Shown here: piece after piece, positions 1-25,050 of the stretch
How the letters are laid out: every line of letters begins with the position of its first letter
Position numbering within the stretch: the first letter of the stretch is position 1
Assembly (NCBI GenBank): GCA_009760885.1
Contig: CM019719.1
Location: forward strand, 33,617,584-33,681,583
Length of the DNA stretch: 64,000 nucleotides
From: Achatina immaculata
Taxonomy: Eukaryota; Mollusca; Gastropoda; Stylommatophora; Achatinidae
Direction: 5' to 3'
The notes under the pieces: generated by a model
Told to the model about the DNA's origin: nothing
Database searches by the model: none
Seen by the model: only the letters and a program-made list of their open reading frames with translations
Program-made: the position numbers and the translations under genes

Positions 1-190
1 ATAAATACACTTTAATCATTGCAACAAATACACTTTAATCACTGCAACAAATACACTTCAATCACTGCAACAAATACACTTTAATCACTGCAACAAATAC
101 ACTTTAATCACTGCAAAAAATGCACGTCAAGCACTGCATCAAATACACGTCATGCACTGCAACAAGTACACTTCAAGCACTGCAACAGAT
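1..190. repeat. 23-bp minisatellite
   Basis: A unit of the type GCAACAAATACACTTTAATCACT repeats every 23 bp from the left edge (starts at 21, 44, 67 and onward), about eight copies. The last copies are more diverged (TTCAAGC in place of TTTAATC). The array continues beyond the window. No coding content. Confidence 0.9.
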
Positions 191-270
191 ATATACGCCA
201 ATAACGTATGATTAACACAGAACAAAAGCAAATCGTTCCAACTTTTTTTAGCCGGTCATCTCCTCTTTCG

Positions 271-558
271 TGCCGAGATCAGTGACACAGATCATCAACT
301 CTCTCGTGCCGAGATCAGTGGCACAGATCATCAACTCTCTCGTGCCGAGATCACTGACACAGATCATCAACTCTCTCGTGCCGAGATCAGTGGCACAGAT
401 CACCAACTCTCTCGTGCCGAGATCAGTGGCACAGATCATCAACTCTCTCGTGCCGAGATCAGTGGCACAGATCATCAACTCTCTCGTGCCGAGATCAGTG
501 ACACAGATCATCAACTCTCTCGTGCCGAGATCAGTGACACAGATCATCAACTCTCTCG
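271..558. repeat. 36-bp minisatellite, eight copies, open in one frame on each strand
   Basis: Eight near-identical 36-bp units, each starting TGCCGAGATCAGTG, spaced exactly 36 bp (271, 307, 343 and onward). Because 36 is a multiple of three, a frame stays open on both strands and gives a 12-residue repeat (PRSVTQIINSLV-like on +, ICVTDLGTRELM-like on -). Neither frame has a recognisable domain, so I treat the open frames as a consequence of the repeat length. Units differ at a few positions (gtgacac/gtggcac, one cactgac). Confidence 0.9.
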
Positions 559-927
559 TGCCTTATAATTCCTTTTAAACAGAAAAGTACCAGTTACTTA
601 TACTAAGATATATATGATGGAATCACGTAGCCAGATGTATAATTATAGTATGGGTGACTGTAATTCAAGTTTAAACCACAGGTTTTGGGGGTAAATATCG
701 TACAAATGGTTCACGTCAGGTTCACGTCTCCAGCCTTTCTCTGTTACAGGTTCTCTTCTATTTTAAGATACATAAAATCATTTTGATGCGTTTCATTTGT
801 TGCAAAGCAGCGTCAGCGTGTCATGTAAGTTTTAAAATTATCAGATTTCCATTTGTTAATAATGTCAGGGTATGTAGTTAAAATAAAAGATAAAATCCCC
901 GTTTCCGTGCTAATAAGGCATATTAAG
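559..927. other. unassigned AT-rich DNA
   Basis: No open reading frame, repeat or transposon signature was recognised between the 36-bp minisatellite and the LINE insertion that follows. Confidence 0.5.
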
Positions 928-936
928 GATACGGTT

Positions 937-1644
937 AATTATGTCAGTCCGTAAGAACAGCGAAGAGCAAAACATCTATCTTAATGCGAAGAAAACTAAA
1001 TTGATGACAACTGACAAAACAAACAAGGCAGCTGAAATATGTATCAATGAGGAAAAACTGGAAGAAGTGGAGAGTTTTGAATATATTGGATCACTACTAA
1101 CTAATAAATGGAGATACAATAAGGGAAATTAAAAGGACATCTGTCGCTCTTCAGAAAGAATCTGTGGAGAGGAACAAACAGAACAACAAAAATAAGATTT
1201 TTAAGGGCATGCATCTTTCCCATCACAGCATGTGCCTGTGAGACCTGGACACTTAACAAAACAGCTGAGAAACACATAAATGCCATTGAATGTAAATGCT
1301 ATAGAAGAGTTCTTCATATATCATGGACACAAAATAGAACAAATATATCCATACTACAAGAACTTAATACTGAAGAAGGCTGGCTAGTAAAGAAAATTAA
1401 AGAGAGAAAATATTTTGGACGCATTAAACATCATGATAATCTAGAGAAAACTGTCTTGGAAGGATACATAATGGGGAAAAGAAAGAGAGGAAGACTAAGG
1501 CGAATATGGCTGCAAGACATCGTTGATAATCTGCAAATGGATGCATCAGCGGCAGGCCATCTTGCTCACAACCGAGAGGCCTACAGGAGCGCTGTTAGGG
1601 AGGCAAAGTTCCTCAAGCGACATGCAAATAAATGAATGAATGAG
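937..1644 (+). mobile_element. LINE family A (RTE-like), 5'-truncated copy with TSD
   Basis: Decayed 3' part of a non-LTR retrotransposon. Translation in shifting frames gives the family A C-terminus: the EESFEYIGSLLTN-like stretch after the reverse-transcriptase core, a CETWTLNKTAEKH-like segment, then RGRPRRRW-like and the terminal GHLAHNREAYR and KGHANE-like block. The sequence ends in an AAATGAATGAATGA tail. The 9-bp direct repeat GGATACGGT occurs at 928-936 and 1645-1653, directly outside the element, which fixes both boundaries. Frameshifts near 1100-1170 and 1400 make it non-functional. Confidence 0.88.
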
Positions 1645-1749
1645 GGATACGGTGTTAGATCCGTAATTCAAAGACCATAGGCACATGAAAGTGTGATGTT
1701 GTCAGTATTATGGCTGATCGCATTTACTTTCCCAGATTTCTCTCTGACT

Positions 1750-1896
1750 CATTTTTAGAGGCTGGGTGGACCCGGGACCCTTTTGGTGTGGCGATACCAG
1801 AAAAAGACGGACAGACAGTCCCACAAATGGGACTTGAACCCAGTATGACCGGAGTTATAGACCGGGCACCTAACTACTCAGCCAACCAGGCTCCCG
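1750..1896 (-). mobile_element. tRNA-derived SINE remnant (type 2)
   Basis: Read on the minus strand, this begins with a tRNA-like head: A-box region TGGCTGAGTAGTTAGG and B box GGTTCAAGTCC, then a short non-tRNA body (TGTCTGTCCGTCTTTTTCTGG). It differs from the SINE at 33848 and 58614. It is not a functional tRNA gene because no complete acceptor stem is visible. Confidence 0.6.
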
Positions 1897-2477
1897 GATA
1901 TCCTGATAACATTACCTCGTTTTAAATATGCAGGAACTTCTACGATACATATATCAGTTACTTCATGAGCAGAACATACATCGCAAGCAGATGACATAAG
2001 AACGATGTCATGATTAACGGGAAACTTACGTGATTGAGTTACAGGTTTAAGTGAAAGTCAAGCTCTGTCAGTGGCTCATACGCAGCGTTAACTGTTCTTT
2101 ATGTCTTCGAAGAGAACGTCCACAGTAATAATTTACCACTGGCAGGTAGTTTTCCTTCTCGTGTGTAGTTATCGTTTGCATGTTTGAGTCTGACAGTTAG
2201 CGGAGAGCTGGACAAGAGAACTGAGACACAGTATCCACTCTCGTACCATTAATGGATTGTCCTTAATAAAATGATTCAACAGAATTCACTGCCATCATTT
2301 TTCCCTACCTGACTACACGTCCATAGGACAAAAGCCTTTGTAGCTTAGCGAAGGAAATACCACAGTAAGACCAACATTTCTTATTATGATTTCGCCCTGG
2401 ATGTCCACGGATGTCCTCGTTTGTGGGTGTGATAGTTTAACCGAGAAGTTATCAGTCTGGAATGTTTTGAAAATATG

Positions 2478-2625
2478 CGGTGGTGTAGTGGTTAGTGCCC
2501 TCACCTGCCCACCAGTAGATGCAGGGTTCAATTCCCCTTTTCGGACCAGTCAGAACTGCTGTTGACCAAGGTCTCAATAAATGGCACTGGAGGGTTTCTG
2601 TAAGCAATATAAAGATGTATAGTGT
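2478..2625 (+). mobile_element. tRNA-like SINE head, degenerate
   Basis: GGTGTAGTGGTTAGTGCC resembles a tRNA A box and D arm, and GGTTCAATTCC resembles a B box about 33 bp downstream. The flanking sequence does not complete a tRNA cloverleaf, so a SINE remnant is more likely than a tRNA gene. Confidence 0.5.
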
Positions 2626-4185
2626 AGAAATAAAAAAATGATTTTATAAGGCTAATACTTGTCTGTAATTTTATAAGTTGTTATATTGTATTTTTGTTGT
2701 TGTTATTTTATCTTTATTAGGTACATGAGGCTTGAAAATTGCACAGACTACACATTCACACATTACGCCAATGAAAGAAAAAAAAAACAACATAATCAAT
2801 AATACTTCTTCAAATAATCATAAAATTTATATTGTTGTTAATCATCAGTTTACACATTTAGCAAAATCAAAACAAAGGATCATCATATATAATGCAGTTA
2901 TTACAGCCTATATTGTTATCAACAAAACCACTTCAACAATTTCCTTAAGTATAAGTTTGGTTCAGATTGCAACAAACATAACTAATTGGCAAGAATGTAT
3001 TAACTTGCATATGCATAAAAATCAGAAATATCAAGTGCACATAATAAGCATTATTTCCACGTTACCACTAAAAATAAAAGCATAAAAAATCCTGCATAGA
3101 ACAAGTATACCTTGACTAAGTTAGGATTATTCATTGCCATTCATAACGCAATCACTAAAAAAATATTTACCTAAGTGGATCGGGATTGATCGAGGGAGCC
3201 CACAGCACAGCTTGCATACAACCACATCAAATAATACTAACCATACTAACCTAACATATAGTAGTTCTCGTTTCGACGAATAAACATTCTTATTCGCGCT
3301 TGAACAATCACATGACTCCCCCGATCAGCTGGCCCCCCCCCCCCCACATGTTCAGCTTACAAATCCCGACCGATTAAAATTCTGTCATGTGTTCTTTATA
3401 CACTGAACCAAAGAAAACGATTTTTTCTCAGAGTTCCGCACCTCTGAAAACTGACCGGTAACTGACCCATTATTTCCTATGCCTAGGGTTGCCAACCAAC
3501 ATAGGTAACTAGTTCTATCTATAGCCTTGCACTAGGACAACTACTGACCTCCATAGCCATCTCACAATGCTAAGACTTAGAAATGTGAAAACACTAATAC
3601 CTCATACTCTTACGGCTGAGACAATAATTTCGAGATAATTATGTGTTTACATATGTGTAGATATAGCGTCGTGAATGTTCGGAAAGCTTTGTTTTATGTA
3701 AGACTAGGGCAGATAGGAACCGAACATTTCTCCAGATGAAGCGTTCCTCCATATTTATGTTCATATATAAAAATAGTCCAGACTGGAGAGAAATCTGACT
3801 CAGAAATGTTCACAGACACCCCCGGGCATGCCAGATACTAGAAGGAGCTTTGATAAGATACTTTCCACAGCAGTTTCTGATCACGTTCTGCTCATACAGA
3901 CAACTGGGTGTGAATTCATAGATCCAATAAGAAAACACAGCGCTGTCGAAGAATTGTACCCAACTCGTTATCTGAGGTCGTCCAATACCTCTTTCAGTGA
4001 CACTTTATGGCACGGGCTGACCATAGAAAGATAACAAAGAGTTCTCTTAGCAGATTTCACTTATGATACCTTTTCTGTGTGCTGTCGGACTGGAAAGGGA
4101 GATAACTGTGGTTTTGTTGCTGTAGAAAATATTAATCTCATCTTTATTTGATAAGGTCTGATCGTTTTTTTCTTCATTCTTTCAG
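2626..4185. other. unassigned AT-rich DNA upstream of the first visible kinase exon
   Basis: AT-rich, with short homopolymers including a poly-C tract near 3333-3347. Short open frames (2732-3085, 3828-4034) are low-complexity or show no family signature. I searched for the preceding kinase exon, which should encode the glycine-rich loop and VAIK region, and did not find it; it must lie left of the window. This stretch is therefore probably intron. Confidence 0.5.
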
Positions 4186-18118
<13,933 letters not shown>

Positions 18119-18285
18119 TTGCCTGGTGACCCTACCTCATGGAACGTCATGAGCACACGAAACTATGCCCTGTGTCAAGAACATTATCATGGGACTGCAG
18201 CACCCATTGACGCAGAAGATATTTTTTTTATGTTGTTGCCATGTCTTAGAATTCTAGTGACCTTTGTCTTTCACATTTGATTGTG

Positions 18286-18349
18286 AATAAAACTGCTCTT
18301 GTTACTGGAAAGTTAATTATGTAATAATCTTTTCTAATACAATAATAAA
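18286..18349 (+). terminator. two polyadenylation signals of the PKG gene
   Basis: AATAAA occurs at 18286-18291 and at 18344-18349, 168 and 226 bp after the stop codon. Either would give a short 3' UTR. The cleavage site cannot be placed from sequence alone. Confidence 0.7.
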
Positions 18350-18399
18350 AACCATACTAGAAAGAAAAGTAGAAGAAAAAAAAAAGAGCTAGAGGACAG

Positions 18400-18551
18400 C
18401 AGTGGTATAGATTGGTGGACAACATTAAAAAATGAACTGGATTTAGCTCACCAGAGTGCACTGTGAAAACAAATACACAGAGCAAGTTGGATGACCATTG
18501 TAAAACAAACTTCCCTGGGGAGGCGAGGGCACAGGATGATGATGATGATGA
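18400..18551 (+). mobile_element. LINE 3' fragment with (GAT)n tail
   Basis: Broken frames read WWTTLKNELDLAHQ and similar, resembling the last 50 residues of RTE-like ORFs, ending in GGATGATGATGATGATG. It lies just downstream of the PKG polyadenylation signals. Confidence 0.5.
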
Positions 18552-18794
18552 AATATTTTTTTTTTTTGTGAACAGAGTGCTTGTCTCCACACTAAAACTA
18601 TATTTAAAAAAAAAGTTCATTTACATTATGCTAACTGTTATTGCTAAAATAGACTTTAGATCACTTTAAACAACCCGTATACTACCACCAACTTTCATGT
18701 ACATGTATATCTCAAGACTATGTACTTCTGGTTATCTCTTTTCTCTACCGTTAGACATATTTTCTATATCAGCAACCCCCATAATGCTGTACAG

Positions 18795-19002
18795 CAGTGG
18801 TTCCCAGGCCACTGGCACCACAGGCCCCCCTTCCTTTTTTCCCAGTGATGGATAGGAGAAGTCGGGGGAAGGGCTCAGTAAGAGAAAAGTTGGCAACAAG
18901 GGGGGCATGAGAATCAAGAGTGAATAAAAATATGTGTTGAGGGTGGTAGGTTTTCATCTGGTGGCCAAGGGGACATGGAATAAAAATGTGTGAGAACCGC
19001 TG
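18795..19002. mobile_element. hAT-like MITE
   Basis: A 208-bp unit bounded by CAGTGGTTCCCAGG on the left and GAGAACCGCTG on the right, inverted repeats of the common hAT type (CAGTGGTTCTCAA). The flanking 8-mers CTGTACAG and TTACAGAG do not match cleanly, so the target duplication is lost or mutated. Confidence 0.65.
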
Positions 19003-19494
19003 TTACAGAGTTTTCACATAAAATCTTTTCATAAAGTGTTCTTTTTACCTTTTGTTTCTTCTTTCTCCGGTGTATTATTTCAGTGATCACATTATTTTGT
19101 GGTCTTAGAAATTTAGTTTATGGGAAACTTGATGATTCAGGAGAAGAATTTTAGTATTGATTAAAAAAAAAAACCTGAAATGGATAAGAAATCTTGATCA
19201 AAATTTTACCACATGAAAAATAACCCTGGCAGTGGGTAACAAAGACAGCATTTTAAATCATATCATTTGGCAAGTATTGCTATTCTTATATAACAAATGT
19301 TTACTTTCTTATTGTATTCCACAAAAGGGATTCCAAAATGACCACATTTACAAAATGGTTTGTTTTACCCTTTCTGTTCCCACAATGCTCTTCTCTTGCA
19401 TTTCTTTGACCGACTTGAGAATGAAAGTGGACTTCAACAGATCAGTTCATCAATCTGAGATTTGAATAATCTTGAATAAAACATGTTTTGTTTA

Positions 19495-19761
19495 GTTGAT
19501 AAGATGCTGGCGATGGTTGGGACATTTGCTCTGGATGACTGACAACTCACTACCAAAAATAGCACTAAGATGGACACCACAGTAGAACAGAAGTAAGGGT
19601 AGACCAAAGGAGACATGGAGAAGAACAACAGAAAGGATGTTGAGCAATAGAGGGCTCACCTGGGCAAGAGCAGAAAAAAGGCAAAGGCATTTGTGGAAAA
19701 CCCTTGCAGAAGCCCCATGTGCCTTGGGCACTTAGGGTTCAGAGAGAGAGAGAGAGAGAGA
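19495..19761 (+). mobile_element. LINE family E 3' fragment with (GA)n tail
   Basis: Homologous throughout to 60800-61071 but with stops. Its translation gives DNSLPKIALRWTPQ-like and GRPKETWRRTTERM-like text in broken frames and ends GGCACTTAGGGTTCAGAGAGAGAGAGA. Confidence 0.85.
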
Positions 19762-20159
19762 GTTGGGTTTTCTATGTAATAGAATTCCTGTCCCTTCATA
19801 TAGTTATATGATAATTTTCCATAAAAAATTTATATTCATTTATGTACAACTTTGTTTTGTAAATAGAGTTTTACATTATTTTTTTTTTAGAGAGATGGAA
19901 AATTCAGAAGAGAAAGTAAATGTTGTATGTATGGTAAGCTTGTATTATAACAGTAGCATACATGCATATGTTATCACTAACATCTGAAAATTCTCAGTTA
20001 CAAGGGAAGTAATCATATAATCATGTTTACAGGATTTTGTGGAAATGAGTTGTATGATCATAAATTATTTTAAGCGGAAATACTGATAATGTTTGGAAGG
20101 GACTATACAAGATTAGTACACAAGAACAAAAAAGTTTAAAAAAGGGTAAAATCTCCATT

Positions 20160-20898
20160 AAACCATATTAGTGGCAGAAAATTCTTCAAGACTAGGCCTT
20201 ACCATCCACAAGGGAAAGAGTAAAGTTCTTAGAGTAAATGAGGTCAATGAAATGCCCATTATATTGGAAGGAGAGGAACTGGAAGAGGTTGAAAAGTTTA
20301 CTTATCTGGGAAGTGTGATAGACAAACAGGGAGGAACAGAAGCTGATGTAAAAGCAAGAATGGGCAAGGCAAGAGTAAAATTCCATCAGATGAAGAAAAT
20401 ATGAGGGAACTTCAGCCTTGTCAATTAAATTGAAGATCAGAGTATTTAACACCATGATAAAGCCCATTCTGCTATACGGTTCAGAAACTTGGAGAACTAC
20501 TGTTACGATCATGAAACGAATCCAGACATTTATTAACACATGCCTTAGAAGGATTCTACAAATACGATGGCCAGATACCATAAGTAACCAAGAACTGCAG
20601 CAGCGAACAGGCCAGCAACCAGTGGAAGACGACATCCTATGAAGAAGATGGGGATGGATCGGACACACCCTACGGAAATCCACATCCAGCACTACAAGGC
20701 AAGCCCTAACATAGAACCCACAGGGTAAAAGGAGGAGAGGGAGACCAAGGAACTCCTGGCGCCAAAGTCTGGACACGGACATCAAAATAATGAACCAGAC
20801 ATGGAGACAGTTGGAAAGAGTGGCCCAGGACCGAACTGCCTGGTGAGCTCTTGTTGGCGGCCTATGCTCCACGAGGGGTCAGAGGCATAGATAGATAG
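20160..20898 (+). mobile_element. LINE family D copy with TSD
   Basis: A 77-codon frame (20171-20404) with LEEVEKFTYLGSVIDKQGG and ADVKARMGKARVKFHQMKK, then a 74-codon frame (20418-20642) with YGSETWRTTVTIMKRIQTF and LRRILQIRWPDTISN, then a frame-broken end with a GHTLRKS-like segment. A stop at 20402-20404 separates the two frames, and there are later frameshifts. The tail is ATAGATAGATAG. The 12-bp repeat AAAATCTCCATT at 20148-20159 and 20899-20910 bounds the insertion exactly. Confidence 0.92.
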
Positions 20899-20910
20899 AA
20901 AATCTCCATT

Positions 20911-22822
20911 TCCATGCCATTAAGGCCTATTGGGGATACTATGTTAGGGCCATGTTTCCAAGAACTACACCACATGACAGTGTAATGTTAAAATAAAAGA
21001 GTTGTGTTAGAAAATGTTTAAAATATTTTTTTACTTTTGTTAAAAAGACATATTTTTTAATAGAAAAAAAAAGTCAGAGACCAGCAATATTTTTTTTTTT
21101 AAATAGAAAAAACTCAGAGAAATACAAAACTTTGTTCTGAGTGAGCAAACATTGTAAGGGTGCATCTGAGTGCTGCAGTGGCTTGTATCAGAGTTAATAC
21201 AGCAGGGGTAACAACTCAGAACTCATCAGGATCCCTGTAATAATTCACACTTCATCCATCACTAGACTGTGTGTGCAGACACCAAGGCAAGATACCCCAG
21301 GCAGACTGACAAATAATATCCACAGTTTGATTACTCACATTGGTTGTCATGTAACATCATATGTGTTTAGTGGATGGCTCCAGATGATGATGAAAATGGA
21401 TAGTGAGTGAAGCACATCAAGTCACATATCGTATTAGTCATGATGACATGTAGATGACAAGTTCAAATGGCTCAATCTAATACCACCAACTCCAGCCACC
21501 AAATATGATGAAACACATACAAAATGGAGATGTGTCTGTTTCTTCCATTCTTGACAGCGAGTATAGACTTTACAACAACAGCACTGTATCTTCTCGGCAC
21601 AAGATGGAAACACAGCTCTCCTATTTTTAAAATGACACTGAGATTTTCACATTCTCGTGCACAACATTACTGCATGCTTAGCTAAACTGCAGCAACCCAG
21701 GGGGCAGTCCCTCTGGTAGGCCAAGAAATAACAGCTCTTAGGAACGTTAACTTTACCTAAGTTATTTTCCAGGATTGTTTACCCTACACACATATTCTGT
21801 TACAACTGTTGTGATACTTCAGTTTGTTAGTGAATCAGTGAGTTCCTCATGGTAGTGGAGTTATGATAACCTACTTTTTAAGGTCTGATATTGGAAATAT
21901 AAGCCTACCATGTCTTTCTTTTTTTTTCCAAATGTGATGACCTGCATAAAAATGCAGGCCACAGCAGTACATTCTTTTGTTAAGATGATACCATCTCCTC
22001 TTTTATAAAAATGTTTCCAGTCTGGAGCCCAGGAAAACTCCTTAGATTCTTAACCCATCAAACAGCATCCATGATACACATAAATCTTTTCTAATCAAAG
22101 ATTTTTTATGTATTTTCCAAGAAATGATGCTGTTCACATTTTTAGCATTTATGGGAGTATGGAAGTATGTACTTCCAGCTACAGAAAAAAAAAAATTATG
22201 ATTGCAGCTCTTATTTTAAGCTTCATACAGATGAATCATGATAGATTAAGAGTTAATTCAGAGCACAGTGAACAAATATGGAGATCACTCTAGAGGATGG
22301 GCAACATCAGATATCATTCACATCAATATATATTTGATATAATTCATAATATGTTTAGAGACACCACTTGTAAATAGAGAGGCACAGATTATTCAGTTCT
22401 AATTCATTTTTTGGCTGAATAATAAAATTTCAGAGATTTATATCTGAATGAAAAATTTTAATAAAATATTAACATTTCAAGGAAATAAATACTTCTCATC
22501 TGTTTCCCCAAAACTAGCACAGATTTAGACAGATTAATCTAACTGTATATTGAAATCTTAAAGTAAAATTGTAATTAGTATCTTCTGTTTCTTCAAACTA
22601 GATACAAATTCAAATTTTACTATAAAGAAATTACATTCTCTAAATGCTAGATCACGTGCAATACATACCCAACACATCATTGGAAGCATTTCTGTAAGAA
22701 CACAGAAGGAAATCCTGATGTCAAAGGCTGAACACTTACGGGCATGCCCCGAATGTAATGAGGCTGCTCTCCAGGACCACCAGCTGAGGAAGATGGTTTT
22801 TATAGCTACAGTATTTCTTAAA
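20911..22822. other. unassigned intergenic DNA
   Basis: About 1.9 kb without a recognisable gene or element. Poly-A and poly-T runs lie near 21060-21110, 21915 and 22190. Short open frames have no family signature. Confidence 0.5.
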
Positions 22823-22834
22823 ACTATGAATAAT

Positions 22835-23181
22835 TGATAAAATGTGGAATGACTTCAAGAACAACTCAGAGATAAGACAGATGAGCGAACAACAACCTGT
22901 CTCATGAGTGATCAGAAAAAGATGGACATACTTGTATGTCAGTCATGTGATGAGAAAAACAATCAGAGGATCCTCAAACAAGCTATAAAGTGGAACATAA
23001 CAGGCTGAAGAAAGAGAGGTCATCTACGTGAAACTCTAAAGAGGACATTGTTAAGAGAGCCCAGTTCAGTGGCATAACATCCCTTGATGAGATTGAAAAA
23101 CTCGCTGAAAACAGGAAATCTTGGCGAACCTTGCAAGCCCTATGTGATGTTTAGCAACATGGGAAGGATGTAAGATGTAAG
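22835..23181 (+). mobile_element. LINE family B 3' fragment with TSD
   Basis: The 3' end of family B with stops: SGITSLDEIEKLAENRKSW then LQALCDV and stop, and a GGATGTAAGATGTAAG tail. The 12-bp repeat ACTATGAATAAT occurs at 22823-22834 and 23182-23193. The insertion lies just upstream of a family F fragment. Confidence 0.9.
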
Positions 23182-23199
23182 ACTATGAATAATGAACCA

Positions 23200-23890
23200 C
23201 ATCAATCTGTTTGACATTGAATGGGAATCTGCTTGAATCAGCGGACAGGTTCAGGTATCTTGGATCTACAGTTACTTCTACCTTTTTTTCCTGGGTGAAG
23301 AAATCAATACATGAATAGAAAAGGCAGCCACGGTTTTTGGCAAACTAAGGAAAAGGGCATGGAACAAAAGAAGGTTAACTTTGAAGACAGAGATTCTGAT
23401 TTATCAAACCTGTGTGCTTGGAGCTCTCTTCTACAGATCTGAAATATGGGCATCATATACAAGACATGATTTTTAAAAAAAAACCTAAATTTCCATCTTC
23501 ACTGCCTTTTACAGAATAATGAACATCAAGTGGCAAGATGAAGTAACCAACTTTGAGGTTTTGCACTGTGCTAAACTTCCATCAGTGATGACAGTACTAA
23601 GCAGCAGAAGAATGAGATGGTTAGGACATGTAACAAGAATGGATGGCAGCCATATTCCCAAGCAGATCTTGCATGGAGAACTTACAGCAGGATGGAGGCC
23701 ACATAACTGCCTAAACAGTAACGTAAAGATATTTGTAAGTCGTCAGTGCAAGACTTTTCTGTCAGACAAAGGGCCTGGAAGAACTTGTGAAAGACCAAAT
23801 CATGTGAGAAGTGACTCTGTACAAGGGCATAGCATCTTTGGAAGGGAAAATGAGATCCAAACTTGAAATTATAAGATGCATGTGCAAGTA
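23200..23890 (+). mobile_element. LINE family F fragment
   Basis: Frame-broken homologue of a widespread RTE-like C-terminus: DRFRYLGSTVTS, FGKLRKRAWNKRRLT, LGALFYRSEIWASY, then RRMRWLGHVTRMDGSHIPKQ and LHGELTAG. Several stops; no tail or target duplication was identified. Confidence 0.8.
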
Positions 23891-24000
23891 AACTGGGCCT
23901 TGCAACCAAAAACTCACATATAGTCCTACAATGGCTCCCTTCACTGCGGAATAAATGGAAATAAAAAAAGCAGATGCCGTTTCTATGGCAGGGAAAAAAA

Positions 24001-24332
24001 TGGAACAGATTAACCATCCAGTAACATATCAAGAAGCAAAAAACCATCATCCACAACAAACTACACACCAACTGGGAAAAAAATGGAACAGATTAACCAT
24101 CCAGTAACACATCAAGAAGCAAAAAACCATCATCCACAACAAACTACACACCAACTGGGAAAAAAATGGAACAGATTAACCATCCAGTAACATATCAAGA
24201 AGCAAAAAACCATCATCCACAACAAACTACACACCAACTGGGAAAAAAATGGAACAGATTAACCATCCAGTAACATATCAAGAAGCAAAAAACCATCATC
24301 CACAACAAACTACACACCAACTGGGAAAAAAA
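24001..24332. repeat. 83-bp tandem repeat, four copies
   Basis: TGGAACAGATTAACCATCC recurs at 24001, 24084, 24167 and 24250, exactly 83 bp apart, almost without divergence. It extends from the 3' side of the family F fragment. The period is not a multiple of three. Confidence 0.93.
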
Positions 24333-25040
24333 TGAAAATAGAATCAAAACAAGACCCCATTCATCAAATACAAAGATACCAGCAAACCACAATCTTTCAA
24401 TTAAAAAATAGGAAGGTAATGCTTTACCAAACCCACAGCAGCTGATATTTGCCTGCTTCAAAACTGTCTTCCTAGACTTGTCTTATCTCCCTGTAACTGT
24501 GAGCTGGTGTTCTTTGCAGCTGATGCTGCAGAGGTGTTGAGGCACAGCATCATATCGGCATGGGAGTGGGTTATGGCAGCTATTTTTTCAGTCCCAGAGT
24601 ACAGCTAAAAAGTTTCTTTGGCGGTCTCAGTCACCGTAGGGACTGTGGTGATCCCTGCCCCGTTAGCCAGGCTAGGCCTGTTACTGGGGGTACCACGGAG
24701 AGGTGGGACAGGGTCTTGGTCAGGTATGACAGGGTCTTGATCAGGTATGGTTTGTTAACCCTGACATTAGCACGTTGGCTATGCACGACTGATTGCCTAA
24801 TTGGACAGTGTCCTCACACTTGTCTTCTTCGACAAAAGTGTCAAAATATATATATATATATAAATAATTGATAAGAAACTGAAATTTAGTCTCAAAATTC
24901 TAATAAAAATTATATTACCACTTGTATATTCATGCTTTTTTGCAATTTTACTATTTCCATATGTCTGTTATTTGTGTGAATTTGTATTCCACAGCCTAGA
25001 GGATGAATTATTAGTATTAAATCAAATATCTAAACATTTA
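24333..25040. other. unassigned intergenic DNA
   Basis: No gene or complete element recognised. A (TA)n run lies at 24848-24861. The plus-strand frame at 24560-24871 has no domain signature. Confidence 0.45.
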
Positions 25041-25050
25041 AACAGTATTC

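Noticed and set aside
1..190. CRISPR array
   Set aside because: The 23-bp units are directly adjacent without unique spacers, and this is eukaryotic DNA; it is an ordinary minisatellite. The same reasoning applies to the 40-, 83- and 71-bp arrays.
248..578. Secreted repetitive protein encoded by the 36-bp array
   Set aside because: Both strands are open only because the period is a multiple of three; no signal peptide, flanking exon or other support.
18787..19010. 8-bp target duplication around the hAT-like MITE
   Set aside because: The flanking 8-mers CTGTACAG and TTACAGAG do not match in register, so I claim only the inverted ends.
20192..20872. 226-codon minus-strand open frame
   Set aside because: It is antisense to the family D LINE copy bounded by target duplications; the sense strand carries the recognisable motifs.
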